Below are positions 42,492 through 51,414 of a stretch of DNA of 64,000 bases, piece after piece. The translations under genes and the position numbers were made by a program. Numbering within the stretch: position 1 is the stretch's first letter; each line of letters starts with the position of its first letter. This stretch comes from JAGOEY01 sp017997515 (GTDB lineage: Bacteria > Pseudomonadota > Gammaproteobacteria > Burkholderiales > Burkholderiaceae_C). The notes under the pieces are model-generated. The model saw only the letters and a list, made by a program, of their open reading frames with translations. It was not told where the DNA came from and searched no databases. The DNA lies in NCBI GenBank assembly GCA_026314275.1, contig CP111109.1:1116001-1180000 (forward strand), in the 5' to 3' direction.

Positions 42492-42731
42492 TTACTTCAG
42501 GAGGTTGTGTTCGACGAGTTTTTTGCGGAGGGTATTGCGGTTCAAGCCCAGCCATTCGGCAGCGCGCGACTGGTTGTTGTCGGCTTGGGTCATGACGACT
42601 TCCAGCAGCGGTTTTTCGACGGCACGCACCAGCATGTCGTACATGCGGTTGGGCTCTTCGCCGTCCAGGTCTCTAAAGTAACCGTGCAGGCTGTCGCGCA
42701 CACAGTCGTCAATGCTTTTGTTGTTGCTCAT
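42492..42731 (-). CDS. fis: Fis-family nucleoid DNA-binding protein
   Basis: 79 residues from the ATG at 42731. C-terminal Fis helix-turn-helix (NNQSRAAEWLGLNRNTLRKK). Shorter than E. coli Fis at the N-terminus, as usual in betaproteobacteria. Overlaps dusB by 23 bp, the classic dusB-fis pair. Confidence 0.94.
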   Translation of the reverse strand: MSNNKSIDDCVRDSLHGYFRDLDGEEPNRMYDMLVRAVEKPLLEVVMTQADNNQSRAAEWLGLNRNTLRKKLVEHNLLK

Positions 42732-43794
42732 GCAATCCTCGTTGTAATTCTTGGGGCTCGTCCTCGTCCGACAGCAGCATCTGCACGGCGTCCAGCGCCA
42801 CGGGCATACGCTCCATACGTTCGGCCAACGCGTCAAAATAATCGGCCACGGCCTGCCATTGCTGCGCGCTGTCTTCAATCGTGTTCATGCGGGCGCGGAA
42901 AGCCTCGCCGCCGGGCAGCGTGCGCACATACCAGCCAATGTGTTTACGTGCGGTGCGCACGCCAGAAAACTCACCGTACAGGCCGTAATGTTCTTGCAGG
43001 TGGTCCAGCAGCAGACGCCGCACCTCGGCCACCAGCGGCGGCGCGAGGTGGGTGCCGGTGGCAAGGAAATGCGCCACTTCGCGAAAGATCCACGGGCGGC
43101 CCTGCGCGGCGCGGCCAATCATGATGGCGTCGGCCCCTGTGGCGGCCAGCACATCACGCGCTTGTTCGGGGGTGGTGATGTCTCCATTCGCCACCACAGG
43201 CACACGCACGGCGGCCTTGACGGCGGCGATGGTGTCGTATTCGGCATGGCCTTTGTAGCCCTGCTCGCGGGTGCGGCCGTGTACGGTCAGCATCTGCACC
43301 CCGGCTTGCTCAAACACACGCGCCAGCGCCACCGCATTTTTGTGCGCCTGGCACCAGCCGGTGCGCATCTTCAGCGTCACGGGCACGTTGTGCGGCGCGG
43401 CAGCGGCCACCACGGCTTCGACGATGGACAAGGCCAGGGCTTCGTCTTGCATCAGCGCAGAACCTGCCCACTTGTTGCACACCTTTTTGGCCGGGCAACC
43501 CATGTTGATGTCGATGATCTGGGCACCACGGTCGATGTTGTAGCTGGCGGCGTCGGCCATCATCTGGGCGTCGGTGCCTGCAATCTGCACAGCGATGGGG
43601 CCGGGCTCACCGTCGTGGTTGGCGCGGCGCGAGGTTTTGAGGGTGTTCCACAGGTCGCGCCGCGAGGTCACCATCTCACTCACCGCATAACCCGCGCCCA
43701 GCGTGCGGCACAGCTGGCGAAACGGCCGGTCGGTGACACCCGCCATCGGCGCGGCGAACAGGTTGTTCGCCAAGGGAATATGGCCGATGTACAT
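42709..43794 (-). CDS. dusB: tRNA-dihydrouridine synthase B
   Basis: 361 residues. FMN-dependent TIM barrel: LAPMAGVTD-type start (FAAPMAGVTDRPFRQLC), NMGCPAKKVCNKWAGSALM with catalytic Cys, LKMRTGW, VHGRTREQGYKG, IMIGRAAQGRPWIF. Reduces specific uridines in tRNA. First gene of dusB-fis-purH. Confidence 0.96.
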   Translation of the reverse strand: MYIGHIPLANNLFAAPMAGVTDRPFRQLCRTLGAGYAVSEMVTSRRDLWNTLKTSRRANHDGEPGPIAVQIAGTDAQMMADAASYNIDRGAQIIDINMGCPAKKVCNKWAGSALMQDEALALSIVEAVVAAAAPHNVPVTLKMRTGWCQAHKNAVALARVFEQAGVQMLTVHGRTREQGYKGHAEYDTIAAVKAAVRVPVVANGDITTPEQARDVLAATGADAIMIGRAAQGRPWIFREVAHFLATGTHLAPPLVAEVRRLLLDHLQEHYGLYGEFSGVRTARKHIGWYVRTLPGGEAFRARMNTIEDSAQQWQAVADYFDALAERMERMPVALDAVQMLLSDEDEPQELQRGLHEQQQKH

Positions 43795-43844
43795 GGGGTG
43801 AGGGGGGGGGAGAAAAAACCGGGGGTGCTGAAAAATAAGGCACG

Positions 43845-43850
43845 ATTGTA
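43845..43850 (-). promoter_or_regulatory. Candidate -10 of the dusB-fis-purH operon
   Basis: TACAAT on the minus strand, ~50 bases before the dusB ATG, in an AT-rich patch of the leader. No convincing -35 at ideal spacing. A run of ten Gs (minus-strand Cs) lies between it and the start codon. Confidence 0.35.
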
Positions 43851-43938
43851 GCTGCTCAAAATTTCAGCAATTGAAATCTGGCGCTATTTGTGACCCCATG
43901 TCGAGGCCCTCTCCGACAGGCGCAAGGGGCGGGGGCCC

Positions 43939-44433
43939 ATGCCGACTTTCTATACTGCCTGTATGCAATCCTGGCTCGACTCCGCCCTCACCCTGCTCGC
44001 CCTGCCCCAGTACGGTCTGGGCACCCTGTTTTTTGTGTCGTTTGTGTCGGCCACCTTGCTGCCGCTGGGCTCGGAGCCTGCGTTGTTTGGTTTACTGCAG
44101 CTCAACCCCGGCCTGTTCTGGCCCGCCATCGGCATCGCCACACTGGGCAACACCCTGGGCGGCGCGGTGAGCTGGTGGATGGGTTTTGGGGCGTCGAAGG
44201 TAGCCGACAAATACGCCCATTCGCGCCACCATTTGCGCGCGCTGGACTGGCTGGAGCGGCTGGGGCCCAAGGCCTGCCTGCTGAGCTGGCTGCCCATCGT
44301 GGGAGACCCGCTGTGCGCCGTAGCGGGCTGGCTCAAACTGCCGTTCTGGCCCTGTGTGGGTTACATGGCGATTGGCAAATTCATGCGCTACCTGACGATG
44401 ACGGCGGTGCTGCTGTACCTCTGGCCTAAATGA
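43939..44433 (+). CDS. YqaA-family (DedA/SNARE-associated) membrane protein
   Basis: 164 residues; the ATG at 43939 follows AGGGGCGGGGG, while an ATG at 43963 is also plausible. Four or five hydrophobic segments; conserved FVSATLLPLGSEPALFG, GNTLGGAVSWWMGFG and WLPIVGDPLCAVAGWL are YqaA family marks. Inner membrane, probably lipid-carrier or envelope homeostasis. Exact role unknown. Confidence 0.85.
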   Translation: MPTFYTACMQSWLDSALTLLALPQYGLGTLFFVSFVSATLLPLGSEPALFGLLQLNPGLFWPAIGIATLGNTLGGAVSWWMGFGASKVADKYAHSRHHLRALDWLERLGPKACLLSWLPIVGDPLCAVAGWLKLPFWPCVGYMAIGKFMRYLTMTAVLLYLWPK

Positions 44434-44448
44434 TGGTGCGGCGCCCGA

Positions 44449-44515
44449 AACTCCTGAAATGATAGCTATGCGCGCCCGTCAGACGGGCGCAAAGAGCACA
44501 TTTCATTCAAATAAT
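44449..44515 (+). repeat. Type 1 interspersed repeat, copy h
   Basis: ACTCCTGAAATGATAGCTAT, a perfect GCGCCCG-TCAGA-CGGGCGC stem, AAAGAGCACATTTCATTCAA. Follows the YqaA-family gene; a type 2 repeat follows 50 bases on. Confidence 0.7.
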
Positions 44516-44565
44516 TAACCCCCCAGCCCACCGCGCCCCATGCGGTGTGCGCAACCCTTCCAGCA

Positions 44566-44656
44566 GACACCGCGGAACTGGCTTTGCCAGTCCGCTGGTG
44601 GAGCCCCCTGCAAGGGGGTTGGCGCAGCGGAACGCAGTCCGCGCAGCCTGGGGGTG
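44566..44656 (-). repeat. Type 2 GC-rich hairpin repeat, copy C
   Basis: Outer stem CACCGCGGA/TCCGCTGGTG around CTGGCTTTGCCAG; GCCCCCTGCAAGGGGG; GCGGAACGCAGTCCGC; CCTGGGGGTGT. Ends directly against the stop codon of the glutathione transferase gene. Confidence 0.8.
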
Positions 44657-45325
44657 TCACAAAGTAAACGGGCCGCCGCGCTCCAGTGCACGCTGGTAGG
44701 CAGGCCGGGCGTGGATTCTTTCCAGGTACGCCATCAGCTTGGGACGTGAGGCATTCAGCCCGCCACGGGATTGCGCCGCCTCAACGGGGAAACTCATCTG
44801 GATGTCGGCCCCCGTGAACGTATCACCTGCAAACCACAGGCTTTTGCCCAGCTCCGCCTCCATGAAGTCCAGGTGTGTCGTGATCTGCGGCGTGATGAAA
44901 CCCGACTTGGCCTTGCCCGAAATGGCTTTGGCGATGGGTTTCACGAAGAAAGGCATGGGTGTGTTTTCGATCTTGTCGAACACCAGCTTCAGCAACAAGG
45001 GCGGCATGGCCGAGCCTTCGGCGTAATGCAGCCAGTAGCGATAACGCAGCGCCTCGGGCGTACCAGCGACAGGAGCCAGCTGGCCCTGGCCATAACGCTC
45101 CACCACCGTCTCGATGATCGCGCCCGACTCGGCCAGCGTGAGCCCGTCGTCCGAGGTCACCACGGGCGATTTGCCCAACGGGTGCACCCGGCGCAGCTCG
45201 GGTGGCGCCAGCATGGTCTTGGCGTCACGCTGGTAACGCACGATCTCGTACGGCAGCGCCAGCTCTTCGAGCAGCCACAGAATGCGCTGCGAACGGGAGT
45301 TGTTGAGGTGGTGGACGGTGAGCAT
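44657..45325 (-). CDS. Glutathione S-transferase
   Basis: 222 residues from the ATG at 45325 (a TTG two codons earlier is possible). Thioredoxin-like N-domain (HHLNNSRSQRILWLLEEL, GKSPVV, LAESGAIIETV) and helical C-domain (FTGADIQMSFPVEAAQSRGG). The catalytic Ser/Tyr region is NNSRSQ. Detoxification or maleylacetoacetate-type isomerisation; substrate unknown. Confidence 0.9.
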   Translation of the reverse strand: MLTVHHLNNSRSQRILWLLEELALPYEIVRYQRDAKTMLAPPELRRVHPLGKSPVVTSDDGLTLAESGAIIETVVERYGQGQLAPVAGTPEALRYRYWLHYAEGSAMPPLLLKLVFDKIENTPMPFFVKPIAKAISGKAKSGFITPQITTHLDFMEAELGKSLWFAGDTFTGADIQMSFPVEAAQSRGGLNASRPKLMAYLERIHARPAYQRALERGGPFTL

Positions 45326-45372
45326 GGGCAAATCCGTTGTGAGTTAAACAGTCTCCACGAATTCCTTCGCGA

Positions 45373-45466
45373 AACACCGCGGAACCGGCTTTGCCGGGCC
45401 GCTGGTGTTGCCCCCGGTAGGGGGTTGGCGAAGCGACACGCAGTGCGCGCAGCCTGGGGGAGAGCC
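45373..45466 (-). repeat. Type 2 GC-rich hairpin repeat, copy D
   Basis: Outer stem AACACCGCGG/CCGCTGGTGTT around CCGGCTTTGCCGG; GCCCCCGGTAGGGGG; GCGACACGCAGTGCGCGC; CCTGGGGG. Begins a few bases after the ychF stop on the minus strand. Confidence 0.8.
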
Positions 45467-45470
45467 AGCC

Positions 45471-46562
45471 TTAGACGTTGAACAAGAAGTTCATCACGTC
45501 GCCATCCTTGACGACATATTCCTTGCCTTCCGAGCGCATCTTGCCCGCGTCCTTGGCACCCTGCTCACCCTTGTACTGGATGAAGTCGTCGAACGCGATG
45601 GTCTGGGCGCGGATGTAGCCGCGCTCGAAGTCGCCGTGGATGACGCCTGCGGCCTGCGGGCCGGTGTCGCCGATGTGGATGGTCCAGGCGCGCACTTCCT
45701 TCACGCCGGCGGTGAAGTAGGTCTGCAGGCCCAGCAGCTTGAAGGCGGCGCGGATCAGGCGGTTCAGGCCGGGTTCATCCTGGCCGATTTCGGCGAGGAA
45801 CATCTTCTTGTCTTCATCGTCCATCTCGGCCAGGTCGGCTTCGATCTTGGCGCAGATGGCCACCACAGGCGCGCCTTGTTTGTCGGCGTATTCGCGCAGG
45901 CGGTCGAGGTAGGGGTTATTCTCGAAACCATCCTCGGCCACGTTGCCCACAAACATCGCGGGTTTGGCAGTGATGAGGGTGAACGACTTGACCAGCGGCA
46001 ACTCTTCCTTCGAGAACTCCAGCGCACGCACGGGGATGTTCTCGTTCAGCGCGGCCTGGCAACGCTCCAGCAGGCCGACCAGTTTTTGTGCGTCCTTGTC
46101 ACCGGAGCGCGCCACCTTGGTGTGGCGGTGGAGCGCCTTTTCCACGGTCGCGAGGTCGGCCAGGCAGAGTTCGGTCTGGATCACTTCGATGTCGGAGATC
46201 GGATCGACCTTGCCCGCCACGTGGATCACGTTGTCGTCGTCGAAGCAGCGCACCACGTTCACCGTCGCGTCGGTTTCGCGGATATGGGCGAGGAACTTGT
46301 TGCCCAGGCCTTCACCCGTGCTGGCACCGGCCACCAGGCCGGCGATGTCCACAAACTCCACGATGGCGGGGACGATACGCTCGGGCGTGATGATGTCGGC
46401 CAGCGCCTGCAGGCGCGGGTCGGGCACTTCCACCACACCGGTGTTCGGCTCGATGGTGCAGAAGGGGTAGTTTTCGGCGGCGATGCCGGCCTTGGTCAGG
46501 GCGTTAAAAAGGGTGGACTTGCCGACGTTGGGCAGGCCCACGATGCCGCATTGGAGGCTCAT
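45471..46562 (-). CDS. ychF: Redox-regulated ATPase / ribosome-binding GTPase-like YchF
   Basis: 363 residues. Obg-like P-loop GLPNVGKSTLFNALT, DIAGLVAGASTGEGLGNKFL, NxxE-type specificity region, and a C-terminal TGS domain (EVRAWTIHIG, AAGVIHGDFERGYIRAQTI). Binds the ribosome; implicated in oxidative stress control. Confidence 0.97.
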   Translation of the reverse strand: MSLQCGIVGLPNVGKSTLFNALTKAGIAAENYPFCTIEPNTGVVEVPDPRLQALADIITPERIVPAIVEFVDIAGLVAGASTGEGLGNKFLAHIRETDATVNVVRCFDDDNVIHVAGKVDPISDIEVIQTELCLADLATVEKALHRHTKVARSGDKDAQKLVGLLERCQAALNENIPVRALEFSKEELPLVKSFTLITAKPAMFVGNVAEDGFENNPYLDRLREYADKQGAPVVAICAKIEADLAEMDDEDKKMFLAEIGQDEPGLNRLIRAAFKLLGLQTYFTAGVKEVRAWTIHIGDTGPQAAGVIHGDFERGYIRAQTIAFDDFIQYKGEQGAKDAGKMRSEGKEYVVKDGDVMNFLFNV

Positions 46563-46633
46563 GGCAGGGCTTTCTGGGTGGTCACGGGGAAACCGGGCAT
46601 TTTACCGGGCGCGCCCTTCCCACCTTGGCACGG

Positions 46634-47506
46634 TCAATCAAACCGGTAATTCGCACCCACCGTCTGCCCTACCCGCAGCACCTGGTCTGCGCCTTCGCGC
46701 ACGATGGCATTCATGCCAAAGGTGATGGCGCCGTTGACACGGGCGTCCTGGCGGTAGGTGCGCAGCATGTTGCCCACTTCGGGGCTGCTGGTGGCGGTGG
46801 TGGGGTCGATGTCGGGAATGGGGCAACGGGTGCAGGGTTTGACGGGTTGCAGCTGCACCACACCCTCGGCCGTGGTGATGTGGAACATGTCCACGCGGTC
46901 TTCGTCGTGGCTGTCAATGCCCTGCAGCACCACGTTGGGACGAAACCGCTCGATACCCACGGCACCCTGCCCGGCGGCGGCCAGCCGCTGGTTCAAATCA
47001 TCGATCGACGCCACGCTGGCCACCAGCACCGGAAAACCGTCGGAAAACTGGTTCGGGGCCTCCACACCACCCGTCCAGTCCAGACTGGACAAACGGCGGA
47101 AGTCCGGGTCAAACCGCACCAGCCGCAGCGGCTGGCCCAGAAAGTCGCTGAACCATTGCGCCGCCACGGCACCCATGTCATAGGCCTGCACCGTGTCTTT
47201 CCAGACCTGTACGGTGACGGGTTGCTCCACAGTGTCAATAGCAACGTGTAAGGCCAGCATGCCCGGTGCCCGCAGCACCATCTCGAACTGTTTGAGCTGC
47301 GGCCGCACCAGCGCTATGCGCGGCAACTCGCGCTGGCTCACAAAACGCCCCGCAGCATCCACCACCATCCAGGCCCGGTCCAAGTCCAGGCCAGTGTCGG
47401 TCAACACCGCCTCCTGCACCGCCACTCCCGCGCAGGATTTAACCGGGTACACAAACAGCTGGGCGATGGTGGACGTGGTGTCGAATGCAACAGGCAAAGT
47501 GGTCAC
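46634..47506 (-). CDS. MOSC domain protein with N-terminal beta-barrel (YcbX/mARC-like)
   Basis: 290 residues, GTG start. MOSC N-terminal barrel (IAQLFVYPVKSCAG, DRAWMVVDAAGRFVSQRELP) and a MOSC domain with the molybdenum-ligand cysteine region KPCTRCPIPDIDP. This family reduces N-hydroxylated compounds using Moco. No C-terminal 2Fe-2S domain, unlike E. coli YcbX. Confidence 0.88.
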   Translation of the reverse strand: MTTLPVAFDTTSTIAQLFVYPVKSCAGVAVQEAVLTDTGLDLDRAWMVVDAAGRFVSQRELPRIALVRPQLKQFEMVLRAPGMLALHVAIDTVEQPVTVQVWKDTVQAYDMGAVAAQWFSDFLGQPLRLVRFDPDFRRLSSLDWTGGVEAPNQFSDGFPVLVASVASIDDLNQRLAAAGQGAVGIERFRPNVVLQGIDSHDEDRVDMFHITTAEGVVQLQPVKPCTRCPIPDIDPTTATSSPEVGNMLRTYRQDARVNGAITFGMNAIVREGADQVLRVGQTVGANYRFD

Positions 47507-47595
47507 AGGTCAGGTCTTTCGAGGTGAAATGAAGCGCAAGGACGCATCGTAACGACTCAACAGGGTGGCAACGTCTGTGACAGGCCCTTCCAGCA

Positions 47596-47691
47596 GACAC
47601 CGCGGATCTGGCTCTGCCAGTCCGCCAGTGTCGCCCCCTGCAAGGGGGAAGGAGTAGCGGAACGCAGTCCGCGAAGCCTGGGGGTGTGCCA
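47596..47691 (-). repeat. Type 2 GC-rich hairpin repeat, copy E
   Basis: Outer stem GACACCGCGGA/TCCGCCAGTGTC around CTGGCTCTGCCAG; GCCCCCTGCAAGGGGG; GCGGAACGCAGTCCGC; CCTGGGGGTGT. Unlike the other copies it does not follow a stop codon; it lies in the divergent gap upstream of the FAD-monooxygenase gene. Confidence 0.8.
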
Positions 47692-47713
47692 CAAGCCTGC
47701 CTACAATTCGGCC

Positions 47714-48841
47714 ATGGCCCAACCCTTTGATGTATGTATCCGCGGCGCCGGTATCGTGGGCCGCACACTGGCCCTTTTGCTCGCACGCGAGCGTTTGCGT
47801 GTGGCCCTGGTGGCCGCGCCACCCCACCCGTCTGCCACCTCCGACGTCCGCGCCTATGCGCTGAATGCCGCGTCACGGGCGCTGCTGGAGTCGGTGCGCA
47901 GTTGGCCCGACGACACCCTGGCCACCCCGGTACAGGCGATGCAGGTGCTGGGCGACCAGGGCGGTGAGGTGCATTTCAACGCACCTGCCGAAGCAGGCGC
48001 TTTGGCCTGGATCGTGGATGTGCCCGCGCTGGAGGCCCAACTGGCCGAAGCGGTGCGTTACCAGCCGCTGGTCGAGGTGGTGGACACGCCCCAGCCCGCA
48101 GCACTCACGGTGGTGTGTGAAGGCAAGTCCAGCCGCACCCGCACGGAGTTTGGTGTCGAATTTGACGTCACGCCCTACCCGCAGCACGCCATTGCAGCCC
48201 GCCTGCTCTGCGAAAAACCGCATGGCCAGGTGGCGCGGCAGTGGTTCAGCGGCGGCAATATCCTGGCTTTTTTGCCGCTGGGCGGGGCAGACGGGAACTC
48301 TGTGGCGCTGGTGTGGTCTGTTCACCAGAGCCAGGCACCAGATCTGCTGGCGCTGCCACCGGAAGAATTTTGCCAACAGCTTGAAAACGCCAGCCACCAC
48401 GTGCTGGGAGCCCTTACGCTCACCAGCGACCGGGCCGCATGGCCTTTGCAGTTGGCCCGCGCGCGACGCTGGAGTGGTGTGATGCCGGACAGCACACCGG
48501 CCAAACCCCGCAACTGGGTGCTGGCCGGTGACGCGGCACACACGGTGCACCCGTTGTCAGGCCAGGGCCTGAACCTGGGCCTGGCCGACGTGCAGGAGCT
48601 GGCAACCGTGCTGCGCACACGCGACTACTGGCGCAGTGTGGGCGACCCCCGCCTGCTGCGCAGTTACGAGCGTGCCCGCAAGTCCGGTGTGTTGCCCATG
48701 GGCTGGGCCACCGACGGATTGCAGCAGTTGTTTGCGCAGGAAGCGGGCCCATGGGCTACGCTGCGCAACTGGGGTATGCAGACTTTTGACAACAGCGGCC
48801 CACTGAAGGCCTGGGTGGCGCGCCAGGCCACCGGCCGGTAG
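47714..48841 (+). CDS. FAD-dependent monooxygenase, UbiH/UbiF/VisC family
   Basis: 375 residues from the ATG at 47714. N-terminal FAD motif DVCIRGAGIVGRTLALLLAR, second FAD motif VLAGDAAHTVHPLSGQGLNL. Aromatic-ring hydroxylase of ubiquinone synthesis by family; which carbon it hydroxylates cannot be told. Followed 30 bp later by dsbC. Confidence 0.88.
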   Translation: MAQPFDVCIRGAGIVGRTLALLLARERLRVALVAAPPHPSATSDVRAYALNAASRALLESVRSWPDDTLATPVQAMQVLGDQGGEVHFNAPAEAGALAWIVDVPALEAQLAEAVRYQPLVEVVDTPQPAALTVVCEGKSSRTRTEFGVEFDVTPYPQHAIAARLLCEKPHGQVARQWFSGGNILAFLPLGGADGNSVALVWSVHQSQAPDLLALPPEEFCQQLENASHHVLGALTLTSDRAAWPLQLARARRWSGVMPDSTPAKPRNWVLAGDAAHTVHPLSGQGLNLGLADVQELATVLRTRDYWRSVGDPRLLRSYERARKSGVLPMGWATDGLQQLFAQEAGPWATLRNWGMQTFDNSGPLKAWVARQATGR

Positions 48842-48871
48842 CTGGACAGACAACCATTTTTTGCGGAACCG

Positions 48872-49621
48872 ATGAAACCCACCATGAAAACCATGTACTC
48901 CTTTTTGGCCCCCGTGCTGCGCAGCCTGCTGGTGGCCAGCATCACCTTGGTCGGTTTTTCTGCCTCAGCCCAGGAAGCCGCCATCCGCAAGAACCTGGCA
49001 GAGCGCCTGCCCAACTTCAGCAAGATTGATGAAGTGAAACAAACCGCCATGCCGGGCCTGTACGAGGTGCGTATCGAAAGCAATCTGTTCTACACCGACG
49101 CCAAAGGGGACTACCTGATCCAGGGCGAACTGATGGACGTGAAAGAGCGGCGCAACCTCACGGAAGAGCGCATGAACAAGCTCAACGCCGTGGCATTTAA
49201 CTCGCTACCGCTGAAAGACGCCTTCACCATCGTGCGTGGCAATGGCAAACGCAAACTGGCCGTGTTTGAAGACCCCAACTGCGGTTACTGCAAGCGTTTT
49301 GAGCAGGACCTGCAAAACGTGGATAACGTGACCATCCACATGTTCCTCTACCCGATCCTGGGCGCTGATTCGGCCGAAAAGTCCCGCGCCATCTGGTGCG
49401 CCAAAGACCGCGCAGGTGCCTGGCAGGACTGGATGGTGCGTGACAAACCACCGGGTGCCGCCCCGGCCAAATGTGACACCGATGCCATCGCACGCACCGT
49501 TGAATTTGGCAAAAAACACCGCATCACCGGCACGCCTACCCTGATTTTTGCCGACGGTTCCCGTGTACCAGGCGCCATCAACGCGCAGCAGGTTGAGCAA
49601 CGCCTGGCGTCCATCAAGTAA
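48872..49621 (+). CDS. dsbC: Periplasmic disulfide isomerase DsbC
   Basis: 249 residues. Signal peptide to ~34 (ASAQ), N-terminal dimerisation domain, thioredoxin fold with active site FEDPNCGYCKRF (Cys137, Cys140) and cis-Pro region ITGTPTLIF. Isomerises wrong disulfides in the periplasm. Cys181-type pair in WCAKD and AKCDTD also present. Confidence 0.94.
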   Translation: MKPTMKTMYSFLAPVLRSLLVASITLVGFSASAQEAAIRKNLAERLPNFSKIDEVKQTAMPGLYEVRIESNLFYTDAKGDYLIQGELMDVKERRNLTEERMNKLNAVAFNSLPLKDAFTIVRGNGKRKLAVFEDPNCGYCKRFEQDLQNVDNVTIHMFLYPILGADSAEKSRAIWCAKDRAGAWQDWMVRDKPPGAAPAKCDTDAIARTVEFGKKHRITGTPTLIFADGSRVPGAINAQQVEQRLASIK

Positions 49622-49634
49622 ACACCGCCGCTGC

Positions 49635-51410
49635 ATGCCCACACCCCAGCCCGCCACACCGCTGCACTACCGGATTGAACCCGCCGACCTGCACGCCCAC
49701 CTGTACCACATCACGCTGACCATTGCCCAGCCTGCAGCCCAGCAACGCGTGGCTTTGCCGGTGTGGATTCCGGGCAGTTACATGGTGCGGGAATTTGCCA
49801 AGAACCTGCAGAACCTGCGGGCAACCCAGGGCAGGCGCAGTGTGCTGGTGCAACAACTGGACAAAGCCACCTGGCAGGTGGATGCCACGCCGGGCAAACC
49901 TCTGGTGCTGAGTTATGCGGTGTATGCGCTGGACAACTCGGTGCGCACGGCCTGGCTGGACGCTTCACGCGGTTTTTTTAACGGCACCAGCCTGTGCCTG
50001 CAGGTTGCAGGGCAAGAGACCCTGCCCCATACGCTGGAGCTGGTCTCGACCCGGGCCACGGCCGCCTGGCACGTCGCCACGGGCCTGCCCACTGTGGCCA
50101 CCGATACACGCGGTTTTGGCAGCTATGTGGCAGACGATTACGACGCGCTGGTGGACCACCCGTTTGAGCTGGGGCATTTCTGGAGCGGTGAGTTCAAGGT
50201 CTGTGGTGTACCCCACCGCTTTGTGGTGGCAGGTGCGGCACCCTCGTTTGACGGGGCACGGCTGCTGGCCGACACCCAGAAGATTTGCGAAGCGGAAATC
50301 AGGTTTTGGCACCCGCGTGGCAAGCCCCCGCACACGAACTACGTGTTTATGCTGAATGCCGTGGACGACGGTTATGGCGGGCTGGAACACCGCAACTCCA
50401 CCGCCCTGATCTGCACCCGGCGCGACCTGCCGCGTGTGGGCGACAAACGCAGCAGCGAGGGTTACACCACGCTGCTGGGCCTCATCAGCCACGAATACTT
50501 CCACACCTGGAACGTCAAACGCCTGAAACCTGCGGCGTTTGCCCAGTTCGACTACAGCCGCGAGAACTACACCCACCAGCTGTGGTTTTTTGAAGGTTTC
50601 ACGAGTTACTACGACGACTTGTTGTTGCGCCGTGCGGGCCTGCTGGACGATGCGGCCTATTTGCGCCTGCTGAACAAGACCATCAACCAGGTGGGCCAGA
50701 CACCGGGCCGCCTGGTGCAAAGTGTGGCCGAGTCGAGTTTTGACGCCTGGGTCAAGTACTACCGCCAGGACGAAAACACCCCCAATGCCACGGTGAGTTA
50801 CTACACCAAAGGGGCGCTGGTGGCGCTGTGTCTGGACCTGACCTTGCGCGCAGAAGGCACCACCGACCTCGACGAAGTCATGCGTTCGCTGTTTAAACGC
50901 TGCAAGGGTGGCCCCATGTCCGAGGCCGACCTGCTCGACGTGCTGCAGTTGCTTGCCGGCCGGTCTTTGGCCCCCGAGCTGGCGCAATGGGTGCACAGCA
51001 CCGATACGCTGCCGCTCCAGCCTCTGCTGGAACGGCACGGGGTGGCGATCCACGCCGACCCGTCCCACATGGCACAACGCCTGGGCCTGCGGGTGGCCGA
51101 GGCGGGCAACATCGTTGTCAAGACGGTGCTGCGCGGCGGGGCCGCCGAGAAGGCGGGCTTCTGTGCCGGGGATGAATGGCTGGGTGTGGAGTTGCCCGGT
51201 GAACGTGAAGGCTGGCGGCTGCAGAAGCTCGACGACCTGGCCCTCTACGCAGGCAGCCAGCTGCGTATGACCGCCCTGGTGTCCCGCGACAAACGCCTGC
51301 TGCGCCTGCCACTGGTGGTGCCCGAAGGCGTGACCACCTGGCGTCTGGCCGCGCGGGACGCTGCTGCGCTGACGGCCTGGCTCGGTGCCAAGGCGTCCGC
51401 TGCGGCCTGA
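49635..51410 (+). CDS. M61-family metallopeptidase with PDZ domain
   Basis: 591 residues from the ATG at 49635. Gluzincin active site LISHEYFHTWNVKRLKP (His286, Glu287, His290) with the downstream glutamate in LWFFEGFTSYYDD. C-terminal PDZ domain (~480-590; TVLRGGAAEKAGFCAGDEWL). Family enzymes are glycyl/alanyl aminopeptidases. No signal peptide. 13 bp after dsbC, probably cotranscribed. Confidence 0.92.
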   Translation: MPTPQPATPLHYRIEPADLHAHLYHITLTIAQPAAQQRVALPVWIPGSYMVREFAKNLQNLRATQGRRSVLVQQLDKATWQVDATPGKPLVLSYAVYALDNSVRTAWLDASRGFFNGTSLCLQVAGQETLPHTLELVSTRATAAWHVATGLPTVATDTRGFGSYVADDYDALVDHPFELGHFWSGEFKVCGVPHRFVVAGAAPSFDGARLLADTQKICEAEIRFWHPRGKPPHTNYVFMLNAVDDGYGGLEHRNSTALICTRRDLPRVGDKRSSEGYTTLLGLISHEYFHTWNVKRLKPAAFAQFDYSRENYTHQLWFFEGFTSYYDDLLLRRAGLLDDAAYLRLLNKTINQVGQTPGRLVQSVAESSFDAWVKYYRQDENTPNATVSYYTKGALVALCLDLTLRAEGTTDLDEVMRSLFKRCKGGPMSEADLLDVLQLLAGRSLAPELAQWVHSTDTLPLQPLLERHGVAIHADPSHMAQRLGLRVAEAGNIVVKTVLRGGAAEKAGFCAGDEWLGVELPGEREGWRLQKLDDLALYAGSQLRMTALVSRDKRLLRLPLVVPEGVTTWRLAARDAAALTAWLGAKASAAA

Positions 51411-51414
51411 TGGA

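Noticed and set aside
43798..43811. G10 run before dusB as a phase-variation tract
   Set aside because: It lies in the untranslated leader at the edge of the start region with no second frame to switch; noted only as sequencing-sensitive.
40652..47713. CRISPR-like array from clustered repeats
   Set aside because: Repeat copies are kilobases apart between genes, in mixed families and without regular spacers; no cas genes.
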